64,000 nt of DNA from Protaetiibacter mangrovi (GTDB lineage Bacteria; Actinomycetota; Actinomycetes; Actinomycetales; Microbacteriaceae), in assembly GCF_024752305.1 (NCBI RefSeq), contig NZ_JANTHX010000004.1, positions 372,001-436,000 on the forward strand, read 5' to 3'. The notes beneath the pieces were generated by a model that worked only from the letters and a program-made list of their open reading frames with translations, searched no databases and was not told where the DNA came from. The position numbers were made by a program, and so were the translations under genes. Shown one piece after another: positions 38,548 through 47,581 of this stretch (position 1 is its first letter; each line of letters opens with the position of its first letter).

Positions 38548-39404
38548 GCGAACACCTCTCCGGGGAAGTCGCGGCTCGTCTGCAGCGTGCCGTCGGACAG
38601 CATCCTGACCCATTCGACGCCGCGCCGCGCGAGCCAGGACGGGTCGACGTCGAAGAAGAGCGCCGTGGCGGCGCCGTCGGCGGTCAGGTCGTCCCCCGCG
38701 ACGGCCCAGGTCGCGACGACGTCGCGAGCCGGCAGCCCGGTCACGGCGTCGAGCACGTGGTGGCGCCCGTCGGCGTGGCGGCGCCTGTTCCCCGCGCTCG
38801 CCGAGAGCGCACCCCCCGAGACCTCGGCCACCCCGATCGCCTTCGTCGCATCGCCGGGATGCTCGAGGGCGATCCTCATGGGCACGTCGCGGATGCGCAG
38901 GTCGCCCGACCCGTCGACGACGGAGCGCCCGATGCCGGCGTCGGCCAGCGAGCCGCTCACGAGGTCGACGAGGTAGCCCTTGCCCGCGGCCCCCACGTCG
39001 AGCATCACGGGGTGCGCCGTGTCGAGGTGCTCGCCGTCCCAGGCGAGCGCGTCCTCCCAGCGCGGCACGACGTCGGCGACACCCGTCAACCGGGGCCCGA
39101 AGCCGGAGGCGGCCAGCGCGCCGCCGACGAGCGGCGAGACGCGTCCGGCGGTCGCCTCGTAGAGCTCCGCGTAGAGGCCGAGCAGCGGCCCGGCGTCGTG
39201 CGGCAGCCGGTGGCGCCCCGGGTCGCGGGCGATCCGCGAGACGAGCGAGTCCGCACGGTAGCGCGACCAGTCGCGGTCGAAGCGGTCGATGAGCGCGGCG
39301 ACGGCGGCGCGCACCTCATCCGGCAGCGGCTCCTCGCTGTCGACGCGCCAGGGCGTGCCGAGCGCGTCGAAGTGCCAGGCGCAGGGGAGCGGGTCGGCGA
39401 TCAC
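38544..39404 (-). CDS. apbE: FAD:protein FMN transferase
   Basis: 286 residues. ApbE proteins attach FMN from FAD to Thr or Ser of exported proteins, with Mg. Seen here: WRVDSEEPLPDEVRAAVAALIDRFDRDWSRYR at the start (family F-D-x-x-xSRF), LDVGAAGKGYLVDLVSG, SGDLRIRD and the Mg/FAD end motif DDLTADGAATALFF. No signal peptide is evident, so it may act inside or at the membrane face. The gene lies between the FMN-binding lipoprotein (15 bp away), its presumed substrate, and the RnfD/FNR gene (4-bp overlap). Confidence 0.92.
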   Translation of the reverse strand: MIADPLPCAWHFDALGTPWRVDSEEPLPDEVRAAVAALIDRFDRDWSRYRADSLVSRIARDPGRHRLPHDAGPLLGLYAELYEATAGRVSPLVGGALAASGFGPRLTGVADVVPRWEDALAWDGEHLDTAHPVMLDVGAAGKGYLVDLVSGSLADAGIGRSVVDGSGDLRIRDVPMRIALEHPGDATKAIGVAEVSGGALSASAGNRRRHADGRHHVLDAVTGLPARDVVATWAVAGDDLTADGAATALFFDVDPSWLARRGVEWVRMLSDGTLQTSRDFPGEVFA

Positions 39405-39419
39405 GCGGGCCGCGCCGGG

Positions 39420-39866
39420 TCAGGACGCGAGCGCCTCGGACTTGATCGTCTCGATCGCCTTGTTGAAGCCGCCGCTCGTGAGCGAGGAGCCGGCGACGCG
39501 CGAGACGTCGAGGGTGTCGATGTCCTTGCCGACCACGACGTCCGCGATGCCCCCGGCGAACTTCTCCTGGAACCCTTCGGCCTGCGGGTCGTCGGCCTCG
39601 GGGGTCACGGTGACGGCGGTCACGACGTCGCCCTCGAGGGTGAGCTCGACGGCGACCGACTGCTCGCCGGCGGGGGAGATGTAGCTCCCCTCCGCCGTGT
39701 AGGTGCCGTCGGTGTAGGAGGCGGAGGTGTCGGTTCCCGTGTCGGCCTCGGCCGAGGAGCCCGTCGTGCCGCTCGCGCACCCGGCGAGGGCGAGCAGTCC
39801 GAGGCCGGCGGCGCCGATCGCGCCGAGCCGGACAGGTGCGGGGACGGTGCGGATGGTGTCGGTCAT
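39420..39866 (-). CDS. FMN-binding domain lipoprotein
   Basis: 148 residues from the ATG at 39866. Signal peptide with lipobox L-A-G-C near residue 29, a Ser/Thr/Asp linker, then an FMN_bind domain: TYTAEGSYISPAGEQSVAVELTLEGD, and the flavinylation segment VAGSSLTSGGFNKAI, where relatives have S-G-A-T-x-T-S and the Thr carries FMN. Here the acceptor position would be Ser. Together with apbE and the RnfD/FNR reductase downstream it makes up an outward-facing flavin electron-transfer chain. CATTGT lies 7 nt before the ATG. Divergent from the ROK regulator gene. Confidence 0.85.
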   Translation of the reverse strand: MTDTIRTVPAPVRLGAIGAAGLGLLALAGCASGTTGSSAEADTGTDTSASYTDGTYTAEGSYISPAGEQSVAVELTLEGDVVTAVTVTPEADDPQAEGFQEKFAGGIADVVVGKDIDTLDVSRVAGSSLTSGGFNKAIETIKSEALAS

Positions 39867-39952
39867 GCGGACCACAATGGCAGCGATTCCTTGATCTGGG
39901 CTGGCAATTCCGATGTGTTCGCATGGAGTGCTCTCGGATCGCCGTATTACGA

Positions 39953-40012
39953 GTTTGTAAACCGTCCGTTCAAACCTTGCGGGTTGTTTGTTCGTACGCT
40001 TTACTAACAAAC
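39953..40012. promoter_or_regulatory. Operator region of the ROK regulator
   Basis: A 27-bp inverted repeat at 39986-40012, GTTTGTTCGTA-N5-TACTAACAAAC (11-bp arms, one mismatch), ends at the base before the ATG of the ROK regulator. A weaker GTTTG-N13-CAAAC pair is at 39953-39975. TACGCT inside the repeat may be the -10 box, so bound regulator would block its own promoter and start codon. Confidence 0.7.
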
Positions 40013-41164
40013 ATGTCCGCCCCGGAAGCGCAGCGCAGCGCTCCTCTCCGCGCACTCCGCCCCTCGGCGAAGGTGCTGCCCGAGCACGCGCGCAGCCACA
40101 ACCGCTCCCTGGTGCTGCAGAACCTCTACCGCGGCGGCCTGCTCAGCCGCGCCGACCTCGCCCGCGAGACCGGCCTCACCCGCGTCACGATCTCCGACCT
40201 CGTCGCCGAGCTGATCGGCGACGGCCTCGTCGTCGAGACCGGCCAGCGCGAGGAGGGCCGCCCGGGCAAGCCCGCGATCCTGCTCGACATCAACCGCGCC
40301 GGGCACCGCATCATCGGCGTCGACCTCTCCGACACCGGCGTCTTCCGCGGCGCCGTGCTCGACCTCGACGGCGGCATCGTCACCCGGATGGAGGCCGAGA
40401 CCGACGGTGCCGAAGGCGACGAGGTGGCCGCGATCGCCGTGCAGCTCGTGCGCGACCTCGTCGCCGCCGCCGACGCCCCGCTCCTCGGCATCGGCATCGG
40501 CTCGCCGGGCATCGTCGACCTCGCCGGCACCGTGCTGTCGGCGCCGAACCTCGGGTGGTCGGACGTCGCCCTGCAGCAGCTCGTCGCCGACGCGACGGGG
40601 CAGCCGGTCGTGGTCGCCAACGACGCCAACGCCGCGGCGCTCGCCGAGCACAGCTTCGGATCCGCCGTCGGCGACTTCATGCTCATCCGCGTCGGACGCG
40701 GCGTCGGCGCCGGCCTCATCCTCGGCGGCACGCCCGTCTACGGCAGCCGCTTCGCGGCAGGCGAGCTCGGCCACGTCGTCGTCGGCACCGACGGCGGCGA
40801 CCTCTGCGTCTGCGGCAAGCACGGATGCCTCGAGACCTGGCTCTCGGTGCCCCACCTCACCGCCGGCCTCGCGGCCGCCCCGGATGCCGCCTCCCGCGAC
40901 GCCGTGCTGCGTCGCGCCGGGGAGCGCCTCGGCATCGCCCTCGCGCCGGTCGTCGGCGCCCTCAATCTCGACGAGGTCGTCATCAGCGGCCCCGTCGAAC
41001 TCCTCGACGGTTCCCTCACCGAGGCGGCCATCGAGACCTTCCGCGCCCGCACGATGGCCGAGTTCCACGGCGATCTGACGGTGCGGATGTCCAGCCTCGG
41101 CCAGGACATCGTCATGCGCGGCGCCGCCGCCATGGTCCTGTCGGGGAGGCTCGGGGTCTCCTGA
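40013..41164 (+). CDS. ROK-family transcriptional regulator (NagC/XylR type)
   Basis: 383 residues. A winged helix-turn-helix at about 20-80 (RSLVLQNLYRGGLLSRADLARETGLTRVTISDLVAELI) is followed by a ROK sugar-sensing domain with IIGVDLSDTGVF, GIGIGSPGIVD, VVANDANAAALAE, and the zinc motif CVCGKHGCLETW. Such regulators bind N-acetylglucosamine or its phosphate and release DNA. It heads the amino-sugar operon. No SD is possible because the operator runs right to the ATG, so translation is probably leaderless or nearly so. The binding protein gene starts 77 bp after its stop. Confidence 0.93.
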   Translation: MSAPEAQRSAPLRALRPSAKVLPEHARSHNRSLVLQNLYRGGLLSRADLARETGLTRVTISDLVAELIGDGLVVETGQREEGRPGKPAILLDINRAGHRIIGVDLSDTGVFRGAVLDLDGGIVTRMEAETDGAEGDEVAAIAVQLVRDLVAAADAPLLGIGIGSPGIVDLAGTVLSAPNLGWSDVALQQLVADATGQPVVVANDANAAALAEHSFGSAVGDFMLIRVGRGVGAGLILGGTPVYGSRFAAGELGHVVVGTDGGDLCVCGKHGCLETWLSVPHLTAGLAAAPDAASRDAVLRRAGERLGIALAPVVGALNLDEVVISGPVELLDGSLTEAAIETFRARTMAEFHGDLTVRMSSLGQDIVMRGAAAMVLSGRLGVS

Positions 41165-41241
41165 ACCCGATGACGCAACACCCTGCACCAGCGGTGCCGC
41201 CACCCGGCATCACCGCAATTCGAAGAAGAAGGAAAGCACGA

Positions 41242-42540
41242 ATGAAGCGAAAGATCGGAGCCCTCGCCGCGGCGACGGCTGCGCTCGTCGTCCTCGCGGG
41301 CTGCTCGACCTCGGGCGACACCACGGACACGGGCAGCGCCGACGGTCAGGACATCACGTTCTGGCTCATGGGAGGTGACACCCCGGACGCTCTGCGCGAC
41401 TACCTGAAGACCGAGTACAACAAGGCGACCGGGGGCACCCTCACTATCGAGCAGCAGGACTGGAGTGACGCTCTCGCGAAGCTCACCACCGCTCTGCCCG
41501 ACGCCGACAATACTCCGGATGTCACCGAGATCGGGAACACCTGGTCGCCCACGTTCACGACGGTCGGCGCCTTCTCGGACATCTCCGACATGTACGACGA
41601 GCTGGGCGGCTCCAAGCTGCTGCAGTCGTTCGTCGACGTCGGCGCGGTCGACGGCAAGAACTACGCCATGCCGTACTACTTCGGCTCGCGCTACGTCTTC
41701 TACCGCAAGGACCTCTACGCGGCCGCCGGCCAGGAGGTCCCGACCACCCTGCCGCAGCTGACCGAGGCCGCGACCGCCCTCCACACCGACGCCCTCTCGG
41801 GCTTCTACCTCGGTGGCGAGGACTGGCGCAACGGCGTCTCGTGGATCTTCGCCTACGGCGGGGACCTCGCGAAGAAGGACGGCGACACCTGGAAGTCGAG
41901 CCTGTCGGACCCGAAGACCATCGAGGGCCTGACCGCGCTGCAGGAGCTCTACACCTCGGCGTCGAACGCCCCGGTGACCGAGTCCGACAGCACCCCGTGG
42001 GTCAACATCAACACCCAGCCGAACGCCACCGCCCCCGAGGCGGCGACCATCATCGCCCCCGGTTGGGCGCACTGGTCGATCGGCGACCTGGCCGAGGACC
42101 CGAACGACAGCACCAAGACGGTCGCCACCTGGAACGACGACGTGTTCGGCACCTACGTGCTGCCCGGCGTCGACGGCGGCGTCGCCCCGGTGTTCGCCGG
42201 CGGCTCCAACATCGCGATCTCGGCGGCCTCGAAGAACCAGGCCGGCGCCCGCGAGCTCATGAAGATCATCTTCAGCGACGAGTACCAGCAGATGCTCGGT
42301 GAGAACGGCCTCGGGCCGGCCAACTCGGACTTCCTGTCGTCGCTCGGCGACGACCAGTTCGCGAAGGCGCTCGCCGACTCGGCTCAGGGCTCGAAGCTGA
42401 CCCCCGCCGCGCCCGGTTGGGCCGCGGTCGAGGGCTCGGGCCTGCTCGAGGAGTTCTTCGGCAAGGTCAACGGCGGCGGCGACATCGCCTCGCTCGCGGC
42501 CGAGTACGACCAGAAGATCGACGACATCATCAACGGATAG
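41242..42540 (+). CDS. ABC sugar-binding lipoprotein (amino-sugar importer)
   Basis: 432 residues. Signal peptide with lipobox L-A-G-C near residue 22. It belongs to the family-1 extracellular solute-binding proteins: TFWLMGGDTPDALRDYLKTEYNKATGG near the start, DVTEIGNTWSP, YAMPYYFGSRYVFYRKDLY and FAGGSNIAISAASKN are typical of the NgcE/chitobiose and other oligosaccharide binders. The downstream GH3 hexosaminidase, GlcNAc-type kinase and nagB suggest N-acetylglucosamine or chito-oligosaccharide as ligand. Start ATG 41242 has AGAAGGAAAG upstream. A strong hairpin separates it from the permease genes. Confidence 0.9.
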   Translation: MKRKIGALAAATAALVVLAGCSTSGDTTDTGSADGQDITFWLMGGDTPDALRDYLKTEYNKATGGTLTIEQQDWSDALAKLTTALPDADNTPDVTEIGNTWSPTFTTVGAFSDISDMYDELGGSKLLQSFVDVGAVDGKNYAMPYYFGSRYVFYRKDLYAAAGQEVPTTLPQLTEAATALHTDALSGFYLGGEDWRNGVSWIFAYGGDLAKKDGDTWKSSLSDPKTIEGLTALQELYTSASNAPVTESDSTPWVNINTQPNATAPEAATIIAPGWAHWSIGDLAEDPNDSTKTVATWNDDVFGTYVLPGVDGGVAPVFAGGSNIAISAASKNQAGARELMKIIFSDEYQQMLGENGLGPANSDFLSSLGDDQFAKALADSAQGSKLTPAAPGWAAVEGSGLLEEFFGKVNGGGDIASLAAEYDQKIDDIING

Positions 42541-42550
42541 TCGATCCGAC

Positions 42551-42588
42551 GCCGGTCGGGCAGCGCGCGCTGCCGCTGCCCGACCGGC
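42551..42588 (+). terminator. Partial terminator/attenuator between binding protein and permease genes
   Basis: Perfect 15-bp stem (42551-42565 with 42574-42588) with an 8-nt loop, 10 bp after the stop of the binding-protein gene and 115 bp before the first permease. It is placed to give more binding protein than membrane subunits, as in many sugar ABC operons. Confidence 0.75.
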
Positions 42589-42703
42589 ACCCCCGGCGCC
42601 GCCGCCGGACCTCCGCAGCGCCCCACGTTCTCCGCAGCCCCGCCGCATCCGGCCCGGGCGCGTCACACCTCACACCTCGTAGCCTTCGAAAGGAGGATCC
42701 CGC

Positions 42704-43630
42704 ATGTCCACGCACACCGCAGGGCGTCGCATCCAGCCCCGCCGCACGACCGGCGTCCCGTACGTGCTGATCGTGCCGGCCGTCGTCGCCCTGCTGCTGG
42801 GCCTCGGCTACCCGCTGGTCTGGCAGTTCATCACGGCGTTCCAGGACTACGGACTCGCCCAGCAGTTCGGCAAGCCGCCGGAGTGGGTCGGCTTCGACAA
42901 CTTCGCGAACCTCCTCTGGGACGGCGAGTTCTGGGCCGTGCTCGTGCGGTCCCTCGTCTTCTGCATCGTCACGGCCGCCGTGACGGTCGTCATCGGCGTG
43001 CTCATGGCGGTGCTCATGAACGCCGTCGGCCGCACCGTGCGCCTCATCCTGCAGATCTCGATGCTGCTGGCCTGGGCCATGCCGGTCGCCGCCGCGACCA
43101 CCGTGTTCATCTGGCTGTTCGACCGCCGCCGCGGCGTCGTCAACTACCTGCTCGACATGATCCCAGGCGTCGACATGAACCGCTTCGACTGGCTCGGGCA
43201 CCCGCTCACCTTCTTCCTGGTGGCGATGATCCTGATCGTCTGGATGTCGGTGCCGTTCGTCTCCTTCGCCGTCTACGCCGGACTCACCCAGATCTCCGAG
43301 GAGGTCATGGAGGCGGCGCAGATCGACGGTGCGAACGCCTGGCAGCGCTTCCGCCGGATCATCGTGCCGATGATCCGCCCGGTGCTGTCGATCGTGCTGC
43401 TGCTGCAGCTCATCTGGGATCTGCGGGTCTTCGCGCAGATCACCCTGCTCAAGGACGCCGGCTCCAAGGCGAGCGACTTCGACCTGCTCGGCACCTACAT
43501 CTACAAGCTCGGCGCCGCCGCCAACGACTTCGGCGTCGCGAGCGCGGTGTCCATCGTCGTGCTCGTCATCACCATCGCGATCAGCTGGGTGTACGTGCGC
43601 GAACTGATCAAGGAGGATGAGGCACAGTGA
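42704..43630 (+). CDS. Sugar ABC transporter permease (MalF type)
   Basis: 308 residues, six or more helices. The EAA loop, which contacts the ATPase, reads EEVMEAAQIDGANAWQRFRRIIVPMI, the expected E-A-A-x3-G-A...P form. The start has an ideal SD, AAAGGAGG, 9 nt before the ATG. It overlaps the next permease by 4 bp (GTGA). No ATP-binding gene occurs in this cluster, so the importer probably uses a shared MsiK-type ATPase encoded elsewhere, as known in other actinobacteria. Confidence 0.93.
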   Translation: MSTHTAGRRIQPRRTTGVPYVLIVPAVVALLLGLGYPLVWQFITAFQDYGLAQQFGKPPEWVGFDNFANLLWDGEFWAVLVRSLVFCIVTAAVTVVIGVLMAVLMNAVGRTVRLILQISMLLAWAMPVAAATTVFIWLFDRRRGVVNYLLDMIPGVDMNRFDWLGHPLTFFLVAMILIVWMSVPFVSFAVYAGLTQISEEVMEAAQIDGANAWQRFRRIIVPMIRPVLSIVLLLQLIWDLRVFAQITLLKDAGSKASDFDLLGTYIYKLGAAANDFGVASAVSIVVLVITIAISWVYVRELIKEDEAQ

Positions 43631-44469
43631 CCGGAGCCAGGGTGGGGCGCGTCGCGCTCAGCGTGCTCGCGATCGTGCTCGCGATCGTCTGGATCTTCCC
43701 CGTCTACTGGATGGTGAACTCCTCGTTCATCTCGACCGCGGTGCTGCAGCAGTTCACGCCGCACTTCTTCCCGGGCGAGTACTTCACGGTGTCGAACTTC
43801 ACCGGGGCGGTCGCCGACGGCTCGTTCTTCGGCGCGCTCGGCATGAGCGTCACGATCACGCTCATCGTGGTCGTGGTGTGCCTGATCTTCGCCTTCCTCG
43901 GCGCCGTCGCGATCAGCCGCTTCAAGTTCCGCGGGCGCAAGAGCTTCGTGCTCGCGCTGCTGCTGATCCAGATGCTGCCGGCCGAGGGTCTCTTCATCGC
44001 CCAGTACAAGATGGTGTCGTCGGTCGGGCTGCTCAACACCGTGCTCGGCGTGAGCGTCATCTACATCGCCGCCGTCATCCCGTTCACCATCTGGATGCTG
44101 CGCGGCTTCGTCGCCGGCGTGCCGGCGGAGCTCGAGGAGGCCGCCATGGTCGACGGGCTCAGCCGCTTCCAGGCGTTCATGCGCATCACCTTCCCGCTGC
44201 TCGCCCCGGGGCTCGTGGCATCCGGCGTCTACGCCTTCCTGCAGGCGTGGAACGAGTTCACGGTCGCGGTCGTGCTGCTGCCGGCCGAGTCGGCGCAGAC
44301 GCTGCCGCTGTGGCTGCGCGGCTTCGTGCAGGCGTCGGCGACGCGCGAGACCGACTGGGGCCAGGTGATGGCGGCGTCGACCATCGTCGCGATCCCGGTG
44401 ATCATCTTCTTCCTGATCGTCCAGGGCCGCATGACGAGCGGCATCGTCGGGGGTGCGGTCAAGGGATGA
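43627..44469 (+). CDS. Sugar ABC transporter permease (MalG type)
   Basis: 280 residues with six helices, GTG start overlapping the previous stop. The EAA loop is ELEEAAMVDGLSRFQAFMRITFPLL, and the C-terminal TSGIVGGAVKG is the usual end for this subunit. It pairs with the preceding permease and the binding lipoprotein as the amino-sugar importer. Stop and next start overlap (ATGA). Confidence 0.93.
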   Translation: MTGARVGRVALSVLAIVLAIVWIFPVYWMVNSSFISTAVLQQFTPHFFPGEYFTVSNFTGAVADGSFFGALGMSVTITLIVVVVCLIFAFLGAVAISRFKFRGRKSFVLALLLIQMLPAEGLFIAQYKMVSSVGLLNTVLGVSVIYIAAVIPFTIWMLRGFVAGVPAELEEAAMVDGLSRFQAFMRITFPLLAPGLVASGVYAFLQAWNEFTVAVVLLPAESAQTLPLWLRGFVQASATRETDWGQVMAASTIVAIPVIIFFLIVQGRMTSGIVGGAVKG

Positions 44470-45866
44470 TCTCCTCGCCTGTCCTGCTCCCCGGATTCGT
44501 CGGGACGGAGCTGCCGGGGTGGCTCGCCGCGCGACTGCGCGACGGCCTCGGCGGGGTGTGCCTGTTCGCCGAGAACATCGTGTCGCCCGAGCAGCTGCGC
44601 GCCCTCACCGCGGCGATCCGCGAGGCGAACCCGCGCGCCCTCATCGCGATCGACGAGGAGGGCGGCGACGTCTCGCGGCTGCACGCCGCCACCGGCTCGC
44701 CGTTCCCCGGGAACGCCGTGCTCGGGCGCCTCGACGACCTCGAGCTGACGGCCTCCGTCGGCGCGGCCGTCGCGGCCGAGCTGCTCGCGGCCGGCGTCAA
44801 CCTCAACTTCGCCCCGGATGCCGACATCAACTCGAACCCCGACAACCCGGTCATCGGAGTGCGCAGCTTCGGCACCGACCCCGAGCTCGTCGCCCGGCAC
44901 ACGGCCGCCTGGGTGGCCGCCCACGAGGCGGGCGGTGTCGCGGTCAGCGCGAAGCACTTCCCCGGGCACGGCGACACGGCATCCGACTCCCACCACGCGC
45001 TGCCGGTCGTCGACCTGCCGCTCGAGACGCTGCGCGAGCGCGAGCTCGTGCCGTTCCGCGCGGCCGTCGCCGCGGGGGCTCGCACGGTGATGTCGAGCCA
45101 CATCCTGCTGCCGCAGCTCGACGCGGACGCCCCGGCGACGTTCTCGTCGCGCATCCTCGAGGGGCTGCTGCGCGAGGAGCTCGGCTTCGACGGCGTCGTC
45201 GTCTCGGACGCGCTCGACATGGTCGGGGCCTCGGGCGAGATCGGCATCCCGGCGGCCGCGGTGCGTGCACTCGCCGGCGGGTGCGACCTGCTGTGCATCG
45301 GCACCCGCAACACCGACGCGCAGCTCGGGGAGATCGAGGCGGCGATCGATGCGGCCGTCGCCTCGGGTGCGCTCGCCGCCGACCGTCTCGCCGACGCCGT
45401 CGCCCGGGTGGCTGCGCTCGCCGAGTCGCTGCCGACGGCGCCCGGGCCCGCCCCCGAGCCGTTCACGACCGACCCGGGCCGGGTCGCCACCGCCTTCGAG
45501 GTCGCCGAGGGTGTGCGCCTGCCGGCCGCGACGCGCCTGGTGAGCATCGAGACCACCGCCAACATGGCGGTCGGCCCCGACGTGCCGTGGGGACCGGCGA
45601 GCGTCGGGATGACGCCCGACCCGCTGCGCGAGGGCGAGCCGCTGCCGGCATCCGACCTGCCCTACCTCGTCGTCGGCAAGGACAATCACCGTCGCGCGTG
45701 GACGCGCGCCGTGATCGACGAGGCACGCGCCGCCCAGCCCGGCACCGTCGTGGTCGACATGGGGTGGCCGTCACCCGATCGCGCGTACGCGGACGTGGCG
45801 ACCTTCGGGGCGTCCCGCAGCGTCGCCGCGGCGCTGCGCGAGCTGCTCGACGGAGGTGTGCTGTGA
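44466..45866 (+). CDS. Glycoside hydrolase family 3, beta-N-acetylhexosaminidase (NagZ-like)
   Basis: 466 residues, no signal peptide, so it works on imported oligosaccharides in the cytoplasm. GH3 marks: LIAIDEEGGDVSRL, NLNFAPDADINSNPDNPVIGVRSFG, the KHFPGHGDT segment with SDSHHALP (the His of the NagZ His-Asp general acid loop), and the nucleophile Asp in GVVVSDALDM. The NagZ-type Asp-His dyad indicates an N-acetylhexosaminidase rather than a beta-glucosidase. A C-terminal domain of about 130 residues is added beyond the usual NagZ core. Overlaps both neighbours by 4 bp. Confidence 0.88.
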   Translation: MISSPVLLPGFVGTELPGWLAARLRDGLGGVCLFAENIVSPEQLRALTAAIREANPRALIAIDEEGGDVSRLHAATGSPFPGNAVLGRLDDLELTASVGAAVAAELLAAGVNLNFAPDADINSNPDNPVIGVRSFGTDPELVARHTAAWVAAHEAGGVAVSAKHFPGHGDTASDSHHALPVVDLPLETLRERELVPFRAAVAAGARTVMSSHILLPQLDADAPATFSSRILEGLLREELGFDGVVVSDALDMVGASGEIGIPAAAVRALAGGCDLLCIGTRNTDAQLGEIEAAIDAAVASGALAADRLADAVARVAALAESLPTAPGPAPEPFTTDPGRVATAFEVAEGVRLPAATRLVSIETTANMAVGPDVPWGPASVGMTPDPLREGEPLPASDLPYLVVGKDNHRRAWTRAVIDEARAAQPGTVVVDMGWPSPDRAYADVATFGASRSVAAALRELLDGGVL

Positions 45867-46789
45867 GGGTCGGCCTCGACATCGGCGGCACCAAGACGGA
45901 TGCCGTCGCGATCGGCGACGACGGTCGCGTCGTGCAGACGCTGCGCCTGCCCACCGGCTTCGGCGCCGAGGTCGTGCTGCACACCGCCGTCGCGGCCGTC
46001 CATCAGCTCGCCACCGCGACCGGCACCCCGATCGAGGGCTTCCGCTCGATCGGCATCGGCATCCCGGGCGCGGTCGACCCGGCGACCGGCCGGGTCAGCC
46101 ACGCCGTCAACCTGGGCCTCGCGGATCTCGAGCTGGGCGCCGAGCTGCGCACCCGGCTCGGCCGGCCCGTGCGGGTCGAGAACGACGTGAACGCGGCGGC
46201 GCTCGGCGCGTTCCACCTGCAGGGGCTCGGCTCCGGCCAGTCCATGGCCTATCTCAACGTCGGCACCGGCCTCGCCGCGGGCATCGTGCTCGGCGGCGAG
46301 CTGTGGCGCGGCGTGAGCGGTGTCGCCGGCGAGATCGGCCACATCCCGGTCGACCCCGCGGGCCCGGTCTGCCCCTGCGGCCAGCGGGGCTGCCTCGAGC
46401 TCTACGCGTCCGGCTCGGCCGTCGCGCGCGAGTGGCCGAGCGAGGATCCGCTCCCCGTTCGCGCCCTGTTCACCGCCGCCGCGTCCGGCGACGCATCCGC
46501 CACGACGGTGCGGGACCGCCTGCTGCAGGGCGTCGCCGAGGCGACCCGTCTGCTCGTGCTGACCGTCGACGTCGACGACGTCGTGATCGGAGGCGGCATC
46601 AGCCGCATCGGCGAGCCGCTCATCTCGGGCGTGCGGGCGGTCATCGCGCGCTGGGAGGCCGCGTCCCCGTTCGTGGCGTCGCTCGACCTCGGCGGGCGGC
46701 TGCGCCTCCTGCCCCCCGATTTCCCCGCCGCCGCGGTCGGCGCCGCGTTCGTCGGCGACCCCGAGGCGAACGCCCTGGAGGTGGTGTGA
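45863..46789 (+). CDS. ROK-family sugar kinase, probable N-acetylglucosamine kinase
   Basis: 308 residues, GTG start at 45863. ATP-binding GLDIGGTKTDAVAI at the N-terminus (the DIGGTK that marks kinases rather than regulators), GIGIPGAVDPATG, ENDVNAAALGAFH with the catalytic Asp, EIGHIPV, and the zinc motif CPCGQRGCLELY. There is no DNA-binding domain, unlike the ROK protein at 40013. Between the hexosaminidase and nagB it would make GlcNAc-6-phosphate from imported GlcNAc. Confidence 0.9.
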   Translation: MRVGLDIGGTKTDAVAIGDDGRVVQTLRLPTGFGAEVVLHTAVAAVHQLATATGTPIEGFRSIGIGIPGAVDPATGRVSHAVNLGLADLELGAELRTRLGRPVRVENDVNAAALGAFHLQGLGSGQSMAYLNVGTGLAAGIVLGGELWRGVSGVAGEIGHIPVDPAGPVCPCGQRGCLELYASGSAVAREWPSEDPLPVRALFTAAASGDASATTVRDRLLQGVAEATRLLVLTVDVDDVVIGGGISRIGEPLISGVRAVIARWEAASPFVASLDLGGRLRLLPPDFPAAAVGAAFVGDPEANALEVV

Positions 46790-47580
46790 TGGCCGAGATC
46801 GTGATCCTGCCCGGATCCCCCGACGAGGCGAAGGCGGCCGCGGGGGAGCTCGCCGCCGACCTCATCGCGCGCGTCGTGCGGGGCAAGCCCGACGCGGTGC
46901 TGGGCCTCGCGACCGGCTCGACCCCGCTGCCCGTCTGGAGCGCCCTCGCCGCGCGCGACCTCGACTGGTCGCGCGTGCAGGGCTTCGCGCTCGACGAGTA
47001 CGTGGGGCTGCCCGCCGGCCACCCCGAGAGCTACCGCGCGGTGATCACGCGCGAAGTCGTCGACACCCTCGGCCTCACGCCGACCCTCGTCCACGTGCCT
47101 GGGGACGACGGCGGCGAGATCGCGACCGCGGGGCAACGCTACGAGGCCGCGATCGCCGCGGCCGGGGGTGTCGACATCCAGGTGCTCGGCATCGGGCGCA
47201 CCGGTCACATCGGCTTCAACGAGCCGGGGTCGTCGTTCGCCTCCCGCACCCGGGTCAAGACCCTCACGGAGGCGACCCGGCTCGACAACGCGCGGTTCTT
47301 CGACTCGATCGACGACGTGCCGCGGCACTGCCTCACCCAGGGGCTCGGCACCATCCTCGACGCCCGCGCGCTCGTGCTGCTCGCCTTCGGCGAGGCGAAG
47401 GCGGATGCGATCGCCGGTGCCGTCGAGGGGCCGGTCTCGGCCTCGCTGCCGGGCTCCGCGATCCAGCTGCACCCCGAGGTGACCGTGCTGGTCGACGAGG
47501 CGGCCGCCTCGAAGCTGCGCTTCGCCGACTACTACCGCTACGCCTGGGACAACCGGCCCGACTGGGCGCACTGGAGCTGA
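46789..47580 (+). CDS. nagB: Glucosamine-6-phosphate deaminase
   Basis: 263 residues. ATG at 46789 shares its A with the preceding TGA. Family motifs: LGLATGSTPLPVWSAL (phosphate loop), FALDEYVGLPAGHPESYR with the catalytic Asp, GIGRTGHIGFNEPGSSFASRTR and the His of the ring-opening dyad in that segment. It turns glucosamine-6-phosphate into fructose-6-phosphate and ammonia, the last step of the route. nagA lies convergent, one base after its stop. Confidence 0.95.
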   Translation: MAEIVILPGSPDEAKAAAGELAADLIARVVRGKPDAVLGLATGSTPLPVWSALAARDLDWSRVQGFALDEYVGLPAGHPESYRAVITREVVDTLGLTPTLVHVPGDDGGEIATAGQRYEAAIAAAGGVDIQVLGIGRTGHIGFNEPGSSFASRTRVKTLTEATRLDNARFFDSIDDVPRHCLTQGLGTILDARALVLLAFGEAKADAIAGAVEGPVSASLPGSAIQLHPEVTVLVDEAAASKLRFADYYRYAWDNRPDWAHWS

Positions 47581-47581
47581 C

